Of a stretch of 64,000 nt of DNA, positions 11,075 to 22,800 are shown piece by piece (positions within the stretch are counted from its first letter, which is position 1; every line of letters begins with the position of its first letter). The translations under genes and the position numbers were made by a program. Under the pieces are notes generated by a model. It worked only from the letters and a program-made list of their open reading frames with translations, did no database searches and was not told where the DNA came from. Source of the DNA: CAWFGS01 sp963815535 (GTDB lineage: Bacteria > Pseudomonadota > Alphaproteobacteria > Sphingomonadales > Sphingomonadaceae); assembly GCA_963815535.1 (NCBI GenBank), contig CAWFGS010000002.1:372001-436000 (forward strand), written 5' to 3'.

Positions 11075-11398
11075 ATGGCGACGAAGAATGTCACCGATGC
11101 CAGCTGGCAATCCGACGTGCTCGACAGCGACAAGCCCGTGCTGGTCGATTTCTGGGCCGAATGGTGCGGCCCGTGCAAGATGATCGCGCCCGCGCTGGAG
11201 GAGATCAGCGAGGAATTGGGCGAGCAGGTGACGATCGCCAAAATGGATATCATGGAAAACACCGGCGTGCCGGGCGACATCGGCGTGCAGTCGATCCCGC
11301 TGATGATCCTGTTCAAGGATGGCAAGCCGGTCGCGCAGAAACTCGGCGCCGCGCCGAAGGGTCAGCTGAAAAGCTGGCTGGAAGGCGAACTCGCCTAG
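11075..11398 (+). CDS. trxA: Thioredoxin
   Basis: A 107-residue thioredoxin with active site WCGPC (C31, C34) and the cis-proline region SIPLMILF. It reduces protein disulfides in the cytoplasm. The ATG at 11075 is chosen because CAGGAG at 11062–11067 lies 7 bases upstream; a longer in-frame ORF begins at 11024 but lacks a ribosome site. It lies 47 bp after addA in the same direction, and its stop overlaps the stop of the convergent gene. Intact. Confidence 0.95.
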   Translation: MATKNVTDASWQSDVLDSDKPVLVDFWAEWCGPCKMIAPALEEISEELGEQVTIAKMDIMENTGVPGDIGVQSIPLMILFKDGKPVAQKLGAAPKGQLKSWLEGELA

Positions 11399-12206
11399 GT
11401 CGGTTCGATCGCCGCCAGACGGATGGCGAGATCGTCGAACAATCGAGAGCTGGCCGCACCGATCAGACCGGTGCGGCCATGTTCATCCACGCGATAGGGT
11501 GAACCGTCCGGGCGTGCGGCTTTACCGCCGGCCTCGTTCAGCCACAACACCCCCGCCGCGTGATCCCAGGGCAGCGTGCGTTCGAAGATCGATACGTCGT
11601 TCTGCCCAGCGCCAGCCGCGGATATTGCTCTGCGGCGCAGCGGGGAATGTCCACCAGATCGTAATGCGGCGCGATATGGCGCTTTGTCGCAGCGCGCTGG
11701 GCGCTGTCCATGAAGACCAGCGAGATGGCCGCAACGGGCGGTGTGTTTGCAGTGGAGCGCGCACGAATGCGTTCCCCATTCACGAATGCCCCACCACCGC
11801 GATGCGCCGCGCAAAACCGTCCGCTCAGGCAGTCGTAGATCCACCCGCCATGCGCTTCGCCCCCATCGGATAGCGCGATCAATATGCCGAAAGGCGGCTT
11901 CCCGGCGGCAAAATTGTTGGTCCCGTCGATCGGATCCACAATCCAGCATGCGCCGGACAGACGATCCAGTATGGCGGGGTCCGCATGGGCGGCTTCCTCG
12001 CCGACGATGGGCAGGCCGGGCATCAGTTTGGCCAACCCTTCCGCCAGCGCGTCCTCCGCCAACCGGTCCGCCACGGTCACGACATCGTCGGTGGCCTTTT
12101 CTTCGATCTGATCGCAGGTCAACGTCTGATAATGCGGCATGATCGCGGTCTGCGTCACTTCCCGCATCAGTTCCGCAATGGCGCTGTCCAGGGCTGCGTC
12201 GGTCAC
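11395..12206 (-). CDS. Inositol-monophosphatase-family phosphatase, possibly HisN (one frameshift)
   Basis: About 270 residues with FIG-superfamily metal-site motifs: IVGEEA and VDPIDGTNNF in the N-terminal half and WDHAAG near the C-terminus. It dephosphorylates a small phosphate ester; inositol phosphate or histidinol phosphate are possible. The GTG start at 12206 overlaps the argJ stop (GTGA), arguing for co-transcription with argJ and, weakly, for an amino-acid role (HisN). A frame break near 11607 separates ...LALG from the NDVSIFERTLPWD part. A second, intact member of the family (suhB) lies at 46779. Confidence 0.75.
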
Positions 12207-13429
12207 GACCGGTAATCGGCGTTGATATCGATGTAGCCATGCGTCAGGTCGCAGGTCCATACAGTGGCGCGGCCGTCACCCAGGCCCATTTCGACTTCGA
12301 CCGTGATATCCGGTTCACGCAGATGCCGCGCCAGCGGCGCTTCGTCGTAATCGGCGATCGGCTGCCCGTCGCGGGCCGCCCAATGGCCACCGAAACCGAT
12401 GGAGAGCGTGTCGCGATCGGCGGGTTCGCCCGCTTTGCCCACGGCCATCACCACGCGCCCCCAATTCGCATCGCCCCCGGCAATCGCGGTTTTGACCAGC
12501 GGCGAATTGGCAATGCTCATCGCGACGCGGCGGGCGCTGGCGTCGCTGATTGCACCCGATACGCCGACCGTGATGAACTTGCTCGCCCCCTCGCCATCGC
12601 GCACGACGGCATGGGCAAGCTGGCGGCAGACATCGTGGATGGCCGCGGCGAAGGCATCTGCGCCTTCATCGTCATATCCCGTCAGCGTATCGTTGCCCGC
12701 CGTGCCGGTCGCAAATGCCAGCACGGTGTCGCTGGTCGAGGTGTCGCTGTCCACAGTGATGCAGCTGAAAGTGCGAACGTTTGCGGCGTCGAGCACGTCC
12801 TGCAGGAATGCGGGCGCGACGGCGGCATCGGTGAAGATGTAACCCAGCATGGTTGCCATATCGGGCGCGATCATCCCGCTGCCCTTCACGATACCGCAAA
12901 TATTGACGCGCCGCCCCGCGATCATCGCGCTGGCCGACGCGCCTTTTGCAAAAGTGTCGGTGGTCGCGATGGTGTCGGCGGCGGTTTCCCAGCCGACGCT
13001 GTCCGCTGCCAGTGCAGCTGCAATTCCAGTGGTGGCCTTGTCCTGCGGCAAAGGCACGCCGATTACGCCGGTGGACGACACGAAAACCTGCGAAAGCGGG
13101 CAATCCAGATGCCGCGCGACTTGCGCCATGATCCCTTCCACCGCCTCGCGTCCGCGATATCCGGTGAAGGCATTGGCGTTGCCGGCATTGACGATCAAAG
13201 CGCGCGCCGCGCCACCTTTCACGCCGACCCGGCCCATCTCCACTTCGGTAGAGGGGCATGCGCTTTTGGTGAAGACCCCGGCCACGCTGGTCCCTTCCGC
13301 CAGTTCCACATAGGTCAGGTCCGCGCGGTCCCAGTCCTTGTACCCAGCGCGCGCCACGCGGATCGTGACGCCGTCGATCGCTAGCATGTCGGGGAAGGGC
13401 AGGGCGAGCGGGGAGCGGGCGAGATCCAT
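12203..13429 (-). CDS. argJ: Bifunctional ornithine acetyltransferase/N-acetylglutamate synthase ArgJ
   Basis: A 408-residue ArgJ, which transfers acetyl from N-acetylornithine to glutamate in the cyclic arginine pathway. The autoprocessing site SSTGVIGVPLP places the nucleophilic Thr at about residue 120. The KGSGMIAPDMATML and DSDTSTSDT stretches match the family. Length is normal and the gene is intact. Its stop overlaps the GTG start of the downstream phosphatase gene. Confidence 0.95.
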   Translation of the reverse strand: MDLARSPLALPFPDMLAIDGVTIRVARAGYKDWDRADLTYVELAEGTSVAGVFTKSACPSTEVEMGRVGVKGGAARALIVNAGNANAFTGYRGREAVEGIMAQVARHLDCPLSQVFVSSTGVIGVPLPQDKATTGIAAALAADSVGWETAADTIATTDTFAKGASASAMIAGRRVNICGIVKGSGMIAPDMATMLGYIFTDAAVAPAFLQDVLDAANVRTFSCITVDSDTSTSDTVLAFATGTAGNDTLTGYDDEGADAFAAAIHDVCRQLAHAVVRDGEGASKFITVGVSGAISDASARRVAMSIANSPLVKTAIAGGDANWGRVVMAVGKAGEPADRDTLSIGFGGHWAARDGQPIADYDEAPLARHLREPDITVEVEMGLGDGRATVWTCDLTHGYIDINADYRS

Positions 13430-13514
13430 CGGCCCGCCTGTAACGGCGACGATGCGAAGTCACAAGCAGCGGGCAGGTGGACTATTCGTCGCGCGCGCCC
13501 TATCTGACAATGCA

Positions 13515-13784
13515 ATGCTACGCCGTCTGCTTACCTGTCTGATGCTGATAACCGGGCTCGCCGCCACCGGCGCGCCGGTCAATGCGGCCATGCTGAGTGG
13601 GCCGAGCGGTCAGGTGATGGCCAGCGCACCGGAAATGGCGAGCGCGCAGGGGCATGAAATCAAAGGCTTCGTCGCCATCGTCCACACGGTCCGTGTCGGT
13701 GACAGGGACGGGAATGCTCTGACATTCGCGGCGGGCAGTTTCGCCCCGACGGTACATCTGCGGATCGACCGCGCACGCGAATAG
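13515..13784 (+). CDS. Small secreted protein, function unknown
   Basis: An 89-residue protein beginning with a typical signal peptide (LRRLLTCLMLITGLAATGAPVNAA, cleavage probably after the Ala-rich end). The mature part is about 65 residues without a motif I recognise and without Cys pairs. The ATG at 13515 is chosen because it starts the signal peptide; the longer ORF from 13338 would run antisense to argJ. It sits between divergent argJ and secA. Confidence 0.55.
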   Translation: MLRRLLTCLMLITGLAATGAPVNAAMLSGPSGQVMASAPEMASAQGHEIKGFVAIVHTVRVGDRDGNALTFAAGSFAPTVHLRIDRARE

Positions 13785-13876
13785 GGCGTTCGCGCTTTCC
13801 CAAATCAGATCATCGCGCCCGGTGTATCGCCGCCGCCCGCGCATCCCCCTATTTCAGAACAAAGGCCGCATTCGGC

Positions 13877-16654
13877 ATGATCAACACCCTTATCAAATCC
13901 GTTTTCGGCTCGTCCAACGACCGTTACGTCAAATCGATCGGCAAGATCGTCAACCAGGTGAACGCGCTGGAAGACCAGATCGCGGCCCTGTCCGATGCCG
14001 AATTGCAAGCGCAAACGCAGAAGTTTCGCGATCAGGTTGCCGGCGGCAAGACGCTGGACGACATCCTGCCCGAAGCGTTCGCCACCGTGCGCGAGGCGTC
14101 CAAGCGGGTGCTGGGCATGCGCCATTTCGACGTGCAGATGATTGGGCGGAACCGTGCTGCATCGCGGCGAGATTACCGAACATGCGCACGGGCGAGGGCA
14201 AGACGCTGGTCGCCACGCTCGCGACCTATCTCAACGCGATCGAGGGCAAGGGAGTCCATGTCGTCACCGTGAACGATTACCTCGCCAGCCGCGATGCGGA
14301 ATGGATGGGCCAGCTTTATCGCTGGATGGGTCTGACGGTCGGGGTGATCGTCCCCAATCTCGGCGAATTCCAGCGCCGCGAGGCCTATGCCGCCGACATA
14401 ACTTACGGCACGAACAACGAATTCGGGTTCGATTATCTGCGCGACAACATGAAACATTCGCGCGACCAGATGGTGCAGCGCCCGTTCAATTACGCGATCG
14501 TGGACGAGGTCGATTCCATCCTGATCGACGAGGCGCGCACGCCGCTGATCATCTCCGGCCCGACGGAGGACAAGGCTGAACTCTATGTCCAGATCGACAC
14601 GATCGTGAAGGGTGTGGACGAGGATTTCTACGACGCGGACGAGAAAACCAAGAACATCACCTGGACCGAAGACGGTATCGAACGGGTGGAAGCGATGCTG
14701 ATCGAGGCGGGTCTGCTCGAAACCGACAATCTCTACGATGTCGAAAACACGCAGGTCGTCCATCATCTGGATCAGGCGCTGAAAGCCATCAAGATGTTCA
14801 AGCTCGACACCGATTACATCGTGAAAGACGACAAGGTCGTTATCATCGACGAATTTACCGGCCGCATGATGGACGGTCGCCGCTGGTCCAACGGCTTGCA
14901 TCAGGCGGTCGAGGCGAAGGAAGGCGTCGATATCGAGCCGGAAAACCAGACGATGGCCTCGATCACCTTCCAGAATTTCTTCCGCATGTATCCCAAACTG
15001 TCCGGCATGACCGGCACCGCCGCCACCGAAGCGGGCGAGTTCTGGGAGATCTACAAGATGAACGTGGTGGAAATCCCCACCAACGTTCCCGTCCAGCGCA
15101 TCGACGAAGATGACGAATTCTACAAGAATACGCAGGACAAGTTCAAAGCCATCGCGAAGGCTATCGCGGAAAAATACGAATCCGGACAGCCGGTTCTGGT
15201 CGGCACGGTGTCGATCGAAAAATCCGAACTGCTCAGCCAGTTTCTGGATCAGGAGGGCGTCAAACACGCCGTCCTGAATGCGCGTTTCCATGAAAGCGAG
15301 GCGCACATCGTGGCGCAGGCCGGACGATTGGGCGCGGTGACCATCGCCACGAACATGGCAGGGCGCGGCACCGACATCCAGCTGGGCGGCAATGTCGAAT
15401 TTCGCACCGGCGACGAACTGGCCGATATGCCCGAAGGGCGCGAACGCGATCAGGCGATCGAACGGATCGATGCGGAAGTCGCCGCCGAACGCGACAAGGT
15501 GCTGGCAGCGGGCGGCCTGTTCGTGCTGGGCACGGAACGCCATGAAAGCCGCCGCATCGACAACCAGTTGCGCGGCCGTTCCGGGCGGCAGGGCGATCCC
15601 GGCCTGTCGCGGTTCTATCTGTGTCTGGAGGACGATCTGCTGCGGATTTTCGGGCCGGACACTCTGTTCAGCCGGATGATGAATTCCAATCTGGAAGATG
15701 GCGAGGCCATCGGTTCCAAATGGCTGAGCAAGGCCATCGAAACCGCGCAGAAAAAGGTCGAGGCGCGCAATTACGACGTGCGTAAGCAGGTCGTCGAATA
15801 TGATGACGTGATGAACGATCAGCGCAAGGTCATCTACGAACAGCGGTCCGAAATCATGGACAGCGAAACGGTGGACGAGGTGGTGCTCGATATGCGCCGC
15901 GATTCCATCAATGCGATGGTGACGCAGGCTTGCCCGCCCGGCTCCTATCCCGAACAATGGGACATCGCCACGTTGAAGGAACGGGTGGCCGAAACGCTGG
16001 GCATCGACGCGCCGATCGACGGAATGGATGGACGAAGATCAGGTCGAACCCGAACTGATCGAAGAGCGGCTGAGCAGTCGCGCGGATGAGATCATGGCGG
16101 CAAAAGCTGCCGGAACCGATGCATCCGTATGGCGGCAGATCGAAAAGAGCGTGTTGCTGGAACGGCTGGATTTCCATTGGAAGGAACATCTCGCCACGCT
16201 CGATGCGCTGCGTCAGGTGGTGTTCCTACGCGCCTACGCCCAGAAACAGCCGATCAACGAATATAAGCAGGAAGCGTTCGGGCTGTTCGAAAAAATGCTC
16301 GATACCCTGCGCGAAGATGTGACCAAGATACTGATAACCGCCGATATTCGAATGGAACCGATCGGCGAGAAAGCGCAAGGCGCGTTGCCCGATCTGCCGG
16401 ATTTCCTGACCGGGCATATCGATCCGCTGACCGGCCTCGACAATTCGAACGATGGGGACGGGTCGGACGCGAACCCCGGCCTGTTCGGCTCGCTGGCGGG
16501 CAGCCCGCGCGCGGCGGCGAGTTCCGGCGGCGCGTCGGACAATCCGTTCGCGGGGCAGGAAATCAGCCGCAACGCACCGTGTCCGTGCGGATCCGGCAAC
16601 AAGTACAAACATTGCCATGGCGCAGCGGGTGGCCGCATTTCGGCAGGCAAGTAA
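13877..16654 (+). CDS. secA: Preprotein translocase ATPase SecA (frameshifted)
   Basis: SecA, about 924 residues after correction, drives export through SecYEG. Visible parts are the nucleotide-binding MRTGEGKT (Walker A, just after 14178), VDEVDSILIDEARTPL (Walker B), TNMAGRGTDIQLGG, QLRGRSGRQGDPG, and the C-terminal zinc motif CPCGSGNKYKHCHG that contacts SecB. Three extra bases break it near 14143 (between VQMIG and GTVLHRGEIT), near 14178 (between ITE and MRTGEGKT) and near 16022 (between PID and EWMDEDQ). SecA is essential, so these breaks argue for sequence error. Confidence 0.93.
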
Positions 16655-16657
16655 CGC

Positions 16658-17402
16658 GTGACCGCCGCCGCGCTGGCGCTGGCGTTTTTCGCGACGGCGC
16701 TGCTCTATGCCTCCGTCGGGTATGGCGGCGGTTCGACCTACAGCGCGTTGCTGGCGCTGTCCGGCATGGATTATCGCGTCCTGCCGGTGCTGTCTCTGAC
16801 TTGCAACATACTGGTGGTGACCGGCGCCAGCTGGCGGTTCGCGCGTGCGGGCATTACGCCGTGGCGCGGGGCGGCCGTGTTGACCGCTATCGCCGCGCCG
16901 GCCGCCTTCGTCGGTGGTCTGGTTCCGATCGGGCAGGGGGCGTTTCTACTGTTGCTGGGGGCGGCACTGCTGCTGACCGGACTGTGTCTGTTGTTGCCCA
17001 ATACCAGCGAAACGCGGGCAGAACCCGACGCGCTTTGCCGCCTTGATGCCGTTGATCGCCGCACCGCTGGGGTTTCTGGCCGGGCTGGTCGGGATCGGCG
17101 GTGGCATTTTTCTGGCGCCCCTGCTGCACCTTACGCGGTGGAACGATGCCCGCGCGATCGCGGCCACTGCCAGCCTGTTCATTCTGGTCAATTCGCTATT
17201 CGGTCTGGCAGGGCAATTGGCCAAGGGCGGGACCGGGCGACTGGCCGACGCCGCAACGGCGGGCTTGCCGCTGTTCATCGCCGTCGTGATCGGAGGCCAG
17301 ATCGGCAGTCTGCTGGCCGTACGGTTTCTGCCGCAAAGGCTGATCCGCTGGCTGACGGCGGCGCTGACGATATGGGTGGGGGCGCGATTGTTGCTGGGCT
17401 GA
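16658..17402 (+). CDS. TauE/SafE-family membrane permease (one frameshift)
   Basis: About 247 residues, almost entirely hydrophobic, with two related halves containing YGGGST and GIGGGIF, typical of the TauE/SafE sulfite-exporter superfamily. It probably moves a small organic or sulfur anion across the inner membrane; the substrate is not evident. The GTG start at 16658 follows the secA stop directly. An extra base near 17029 separates the halves. It ends just before a tRNA-Asn on the opposite strand. Confidence 0.8.
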
Positions 17403-17423
17403 GCCGCAACAGCGCCGAGAGGC

Positions 17424-17498
17424 TGGCTCCCCGAGTTGGATTCGAACCAACGACCAAGTGATTAACAGTCACCTACTCTACCGCTGAGCTATCGGGGA
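17424..17498 (-). tRNA. tRNA-Asn (GTT)
   Basis: The reverse strand reads as a complete 75-nt cloverleaf. Acceptor strands TCCCCGA and TCGGGGA pair, the D-arm is AGCTCAGCGGTAGAG, the anticodon loop CTGTTAA contains GTT, the T-arm is GGTTCGAATCC, and CCA is encoded. Confidence 0.95.
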
Positions 17499-17562
17499 AC
17501 AGCCTCTCGGAAATGCGCCTATATTGGCCGTGCGCCGGTTTGGCAAGTATGCGTGGAAACGG

Positions 17563-18352
17563 TCAGGTGACGAATTGTTCGGCCACGATCCGTTCGTCCA
17601 GCGAATGGCCGGGATCGAACAGCAGGGTCAGCTCCCGCTCCCGCTCGATCGCCAGCGACACCTGTTCGATATCGCGAAGTTCCTTCTGATCGGCGACGGC
17701 GAGCAGGGGGCGCTTTTCCGCTTCCAGCACGCGGAATTCGATGGTGCTGCGGTCGGGCAGGATGGCACCGCGCCAGCGCCGGGGGCGAAACGCGCTGATC
17801 GGGGTGAGCGCCAGCAATTGCGAATCGAGCGGCAGGATCGGTCCGTTCGCGGACAGGTTGTAAGCGGTCGATCCGGCCGGTGTGGACAGCAGAACGCCGT
17901 CGCACACCAGTTCCTTGATCCGCACCTTGTTGTCGACTGTCACCTCGATCTTCGCGGTCTGGCGCGTTTCGCGCAGCAGCGACACCTCGTTGATGGCGCA
18001 CAGCGAATGGCTTTGCCCATCGCTGGTGGTCGCCTGCATGCGTATGGGCGCGATGGCGATGCGCTTTGGCGCGCGCGATCCGGTTCATCAGATTCGCGCC
18101 GTTGCGAAACCGGTTCATCAGAAATCCGACCGTGCCCAGGTTCAGGCCGTAGGCAGGAATGACCCGCTCGCGTATCGAGCATACGGTGCAGGACATGCAG
18201 CATGAAACCATCGCCGCCCAGCACGACCACCGCATCCGCATCGGCCAGCGGCGATCCAATCGTGTTCGCGTCTCGAGCAGCGCCTTCGCGTCCTGCGCGC
18301 CGTCCATTTCCGCTGCGACCAGGGCCAGCTTTCCGAAGTCGTTGCGTATCAA
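17563..18352 (-). CDS. nadK: NAD kinase (frameshifted)
   Basis: ATP-NAD kinase, making NADP in the cytoplasm. Joined frames show VVVLGGDGFMLHVLHR (GGDG motif), YGLNLGTVGFLMN, NEVSLLRE, and DGVLLSTPAGSTAYNLSANGP, the full signature set of the family. About 260 residues. At least three frame changes occur in the N-terminal half, near 18285, 18165 and 18060. The start is uncertain: a TTG at 18352 with AAGG upstream fits the first recognisable frame (LALVAAEMDG). Essential in most bacteria. Confidence 0.85.
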
Positions 18353-18442
18353 GTGCGTAGCCTTGCGCGCTGCCGGTTCCTGTCACGCTTCCTATGGCCG
18401 GTCGTCCCATTTGGCAACGCGAGCGCATTCAATGGCGCTTCG

Positions 18443-19814
18443 ATGTGCATGCACATGCGTATGGACAGCCGGAATGACGCCCAACGCCACGACCCTGACG
18501 ACACCAGACCGCCGACGCGCGACAGCCTGACCGGGCTTGTACGACCGGGCGGAGGCGCATGATATCCTGGCGCAATGGCAGGCGGCCGGGCAGCGCGCCG
18601 TGTCGCCGCCGCCGATCCATGCCATGCTGTTGGAACTGGCACGGTTCGACACGGTGAATCTGGCTTACGGCATCGCCGCCGGGGACCACGCCTTGCGCGA
18701 GATCGGGCGGCGCATCCTGTTTTTCGCCAGCGACGAATTCGAAGGCGGGGATTGGCTGGTTGCGCGAATGGGCGGCGGGCAATTCCTGATCGCCGCTGCC
18801 GCGCCGTGCAGCCGCGACCGCTGGCAATGGCTGGCCGAGGCGTTGGGCGATGCAGTCGCGCATCCGGTTCATGCGACCGGCGCGGAGGGCGATCTGCGAT
18901 TGTCGCCACGGCTCGCCTTGATGCGCGCGGGCGCGAATGACGGCGTCGACATGCTGTTCGAACGCCTGTCCGAAACGGCGCTGACGCTGCGCGAACGGCG
19001 CGAAGGGCGTATTCTGTGGGCCGACGGCAATGTGCCGGTTCCCGGACGGCGCGGCGCGTTGCTGGAGGCGGATTTGCTGTCGGCGCTCGACCGCGGGGAA
19101 ATCGCCGTGCTGTTCCAACCGCAATATCGCATCGGTCGTGAATGGGCACGACACGATCGTCGGCGCGGAGGCATTGGCGCGGTGGCAGCATCCGACTTTG
19201 GGCCGGATCGGCGCCGGTACGCTGTTCGCGGTGGCGGAACGGGCCGACTATGTGGCGCAATTGTCGCGCCGGATTGCGGAAACCGCGCTGGCGCAGGCTG
19301 GCGAATGGGGTGGCGATGTCAGGCTGTCGCTCAATATCACGCCCGCCGATCTCGCAACCGGCAATTTTGCCGATGCGTTCGCATCGCTGCTGGCGCAAAG
19401 CGGCTTTCCCGCCGACCGGCTGACGCTGGAGATTACGGAACAGGTTCTGCTGTCCGATCTCGAGCCGGACGGCCGCGACGCTGACCGATCTGCAAGGCGC
19501 TGGGCCTGCAAATCGCGCTCGACGATTTCGGCGCGGGCTTCTGCAATTTCCGCTACCTCAAGATGCTGCCGCTCGATACGCTGAAACTGGACCGGACGAT
19601 GGTGGACGGCATCGCCGCCGATCCCCGCGATCTGGCGGTGCTGCGCGGGATAATCGCGATGGCACGCGCGCTGGAACTGACGGTCGTGGTGGAAGGGGTG
19701 GAAACCGCAGCTCAGCGCGATCTGATCGCGGCGCGAAGGGTGCGATATCTATCAGGGGTTCCTGGCAGGCCCCGCCGATGGAGGCGGCGCGAATTCGCTG
19801 CACTGATCGCATGA
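18443..19814 (+). CDS. GGDEF–EAL protein, probable c-di-GMP phosphodiesterase (frameshifted)
   Basis: About 455 residues. The N-terminal GGDEF-like domain has a degenerate active site, MGGGQF in place of GG(D/E)EF, so cyclase activity is unlikely. The C-terminal EAL domain keeps key residues: AEALARW, NITPAD, EITE, ALDDFGAGF, KLDRTMV and VEGVET, so c-di-GMP hydrolysis is likely. Frames break near 18540, 19135, 19480 and three times within 19733–19790; together the last three add 3 bases and restore a C-terminus ending EFAALIA and TGA at 19812. The start is one of several ATGs at 18443–18461. No membrane segment is seen. Confidence 0.75.
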
Positions 19815-22800
19815 TCAGGCCGCTTTCTTCGCGCGCGCGGACCACGCCGCTCAACCCCTTGGTCAGCTGGAACAGGCCGTTCAGCTTCGATTCCGGGCTG
19901 CCCCAGGCGCGGTTGACGACCAGCTTCATGTCGGGCCGCAATTTTGCCGCGCCGTTCAAGCCGATCGACATAGGCGATCAGGCCGGGACCATCGGGGAAA
20001 TCGTTTTCGTGGAAGGTGACCAGCGTGCCGCGCGCGCCGACGTCGATCTTGGCGATGTTGGCTTCGATCGCCTGATGCTTGATTTCGATCAGGCGCACCA
20101 GATTTGCGGTGGCATCGGGCAGCGGGCCGAACCGGTCGATCATTTCGGCCGCCATCGCCTTCGATCTCCGCCTTGTCCTTGGCATCGTTCAAACGGCGAT
20201 AAAGCGCCATGCGGACGGCAAGGTCGGGAACGTAATCTTCGGGGATCATGATCGGCGCATCGACCGTGATCTGCGGGCTCAGACCGGTGTCGATCGCTGG
20301 CCAGCCCGGCATCGCCGGCCTTCGCCGCCAGAATCGCATCTTCCAGCATGGACTGATAGAGTTCGAAGCCGACTTCGCGAATATGACCCGATTGTTCGTC
20401 GCCCAGCAGATTGCCCGCGCCGCGAATGTCGAGGTCGTGGCTGGCAAGCTGGAACCCCGCGCCCAGCGAATCGAGATCGCCCAACACCTTCAGCCGCTTC
20501 TCCGCCACTTCGGACAGCGCCGTGTCGGCGGCGTGGTCAGATAGGCATAGGCGCGCAGTTTCGACCGGCCGACCCGCCCGCGAAGCTGATAGAGCTGCGC
20601 CAGGCCGAACCGGTCGGCACGGTGGATGATGATGGTGTTGGCGCTGGGAATATCGAGCCCGGACTTTCGACGATCGTGGTGCTGAGCAGCACCTCGTATT
20701 TCCCCTCGTAGAACGCGCCCATGCGTTCCTCCACCTCGGTCGGGCTCATCTGCCCATGCGCGGCGATTACCTTTACTTCCGGCACGTTGTCGCGCAGCCA
20801 GTCCTCCAACGGCTCCATGTCGGCGATGCGCGGCACGACGATGAAGCTTTGCCCGCCGCGATGATGTTCGCGCAGCAACGCCTCGCGCATGACCATATCG
20901 TCCCATTCCATGACATAGGTCCGCACGGCCAGCCGATCGACCGGCGGGGTCTGGATCGTGGACAGTTCGCGCAGGCCCGTCATCGCCATCTGCAATGTGC
21001 GCGGGATGGGCGTGGCGGTCAGCGTCAGCATGTGCACATCGGCGCGCAGGGTTTTCAGCCGCTCCTTATGCGTGACGCCGAACCGTTGTTCCTCGTCCAC
21101 GATGACCAGGCCCAGATTGTCGAACGCGGTGGTTTTCGACAGGATCGCATGCGTGCCGATGACGATGTCCATCGTGCCGTCGGTCAGGGCTTCGCGCGTG
21201 GCCTTCGTTTCCTTTGCCGGGACGAGGCGCGACAGACGCCCGACCTTGAGCGGAAAGCCGGCGAACCGTTCGCACGAAATTGCTGTAATGCTGCCGCGCC
21301 AGCAGGGTCGTGGGCGCGACCATCGCGACCTGTTGCCCGTTCATGGCGGCGACGAATGCCGCGCGCAGGGCAACTTCGGTCTTGCCGAAACCGACATCGC
21401 CGCAGACCAGCCGGTCCATCGGCCGTCCGCTTTCCAGATCGCGCAGCACGTCGGCGATGGCGCGTTCCTGATCGTCCGTTTCGTCCCAGGGAAACTGGTC
21501 CACGAACTGGTTGTAGCTGTCGCCATCCGCTGCCAGCACCGGGGCCTGGCGCAGGGCGCGCGCGGCGGCGACTTTCATCAGATCGCCCGCGATAGCGCGG
21601 ATGCGTTCCTTCAGCTGGGCGCGGCGGCGCTGCCACGCCTCGCCGCCCAGCCGGTCCAGCATCACTGCCTCTTCGGACGAGCCGTAGCGGGTCAGCACGT
21701 CGATATTCTCGACCGGAATGTACAGCTTGTCGCCGCCGCGATATTCCAGCATCACGCAATCATGCAGCGATTTGCCCGCCGAGACCGGTTCCAGCCCCAG
21801 ATATTTGCCGATGCCGTGATCGGTGTGAACCACCAGATCGCCGCGTTCGAGGGCGGACAGTTCGGCCAGGAAGGCGTCGGCATCCTTCTTGCGCTTGCGC
21901 CGGCGGACCAGCCGGTCGCCCAGAATGTCCTGTTCGGTCAGCAGTTCGATGTCCGGTCCGGCAAACCCGGTGTCGAGCGGCAGGATCATCGCGACCGGTT
22001 TGCCCTTGGCCGATGCGCCCAGCGCTTCCTGCCAGCTTTCCGCCAGGGCGATGGCCGTGCCCGCTTCGCCCAGGATCGATGCGATCCGCGCGCGGCTGCC
22101 TTGCGAATAGGCGGCCAGGATCGGGCCGTTTGCCGGCCTTGCCGAGCTGCTTTCAGATAGCTTGCCGCCGCTTCGTAGACATTGTCACCGCGCGCGCGTT
22201 CGGGCGCGAAATCGCGGGCCGAAGCGAAGCCGAAATCGAGCGCATTCGCGCTATCCGGTTCGGCGAATATCTTGGTGCGATGGACCGGCCAGTTTGCCGA
22301 GCCGCTGCGTGAATTCCGCTTCGCCAAGGTACAACGCATCGGCGGGGAGCGGGCGATAGCTGCCCTTCTTCTGCCCCGCCGATTGAATGCGCGAATCTGT
22401 GATAATCGGCAATGTCGGACAGGCGTTCCTCGCCCGCCGGGATCGCCGCACTGTCGATCACGATCGACGTCTTCTGCATCGAAATGGTCGAACAGCGGTC
22501 GCCATGCGGTCTTCGAACAGCGGCAGCCAATGTTCCATCCCCGCCAGCCGCCGCCCATCGCTCACCGCTTCGTAAAGCGGGTCGCCGTCGCCACCGCGCC
22601 GAATATTTCACGATAGCGGGTGCGGAAACGCTTGATGCTGTCTTCGTCCAGCAACGCCTCGCGGCGGGCAACAGCAGAATGCGATCGAGCGTGCCGATCG
22701 TGCGCTGCGTCGCAGGATCGAACAGGCGCAGGCTTTCCAGCTCGTCGCCGAAGAAATCCAGCCGCAACCCGCCGTCGAGGCCGGAGGGATAGATGTCGAA

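Noticed and set aside
14173..15957. A 594-codon open frame on the minus strand
   Set aside because: It is the antisense shadow of secA, whose motifs are all on the plus strand.
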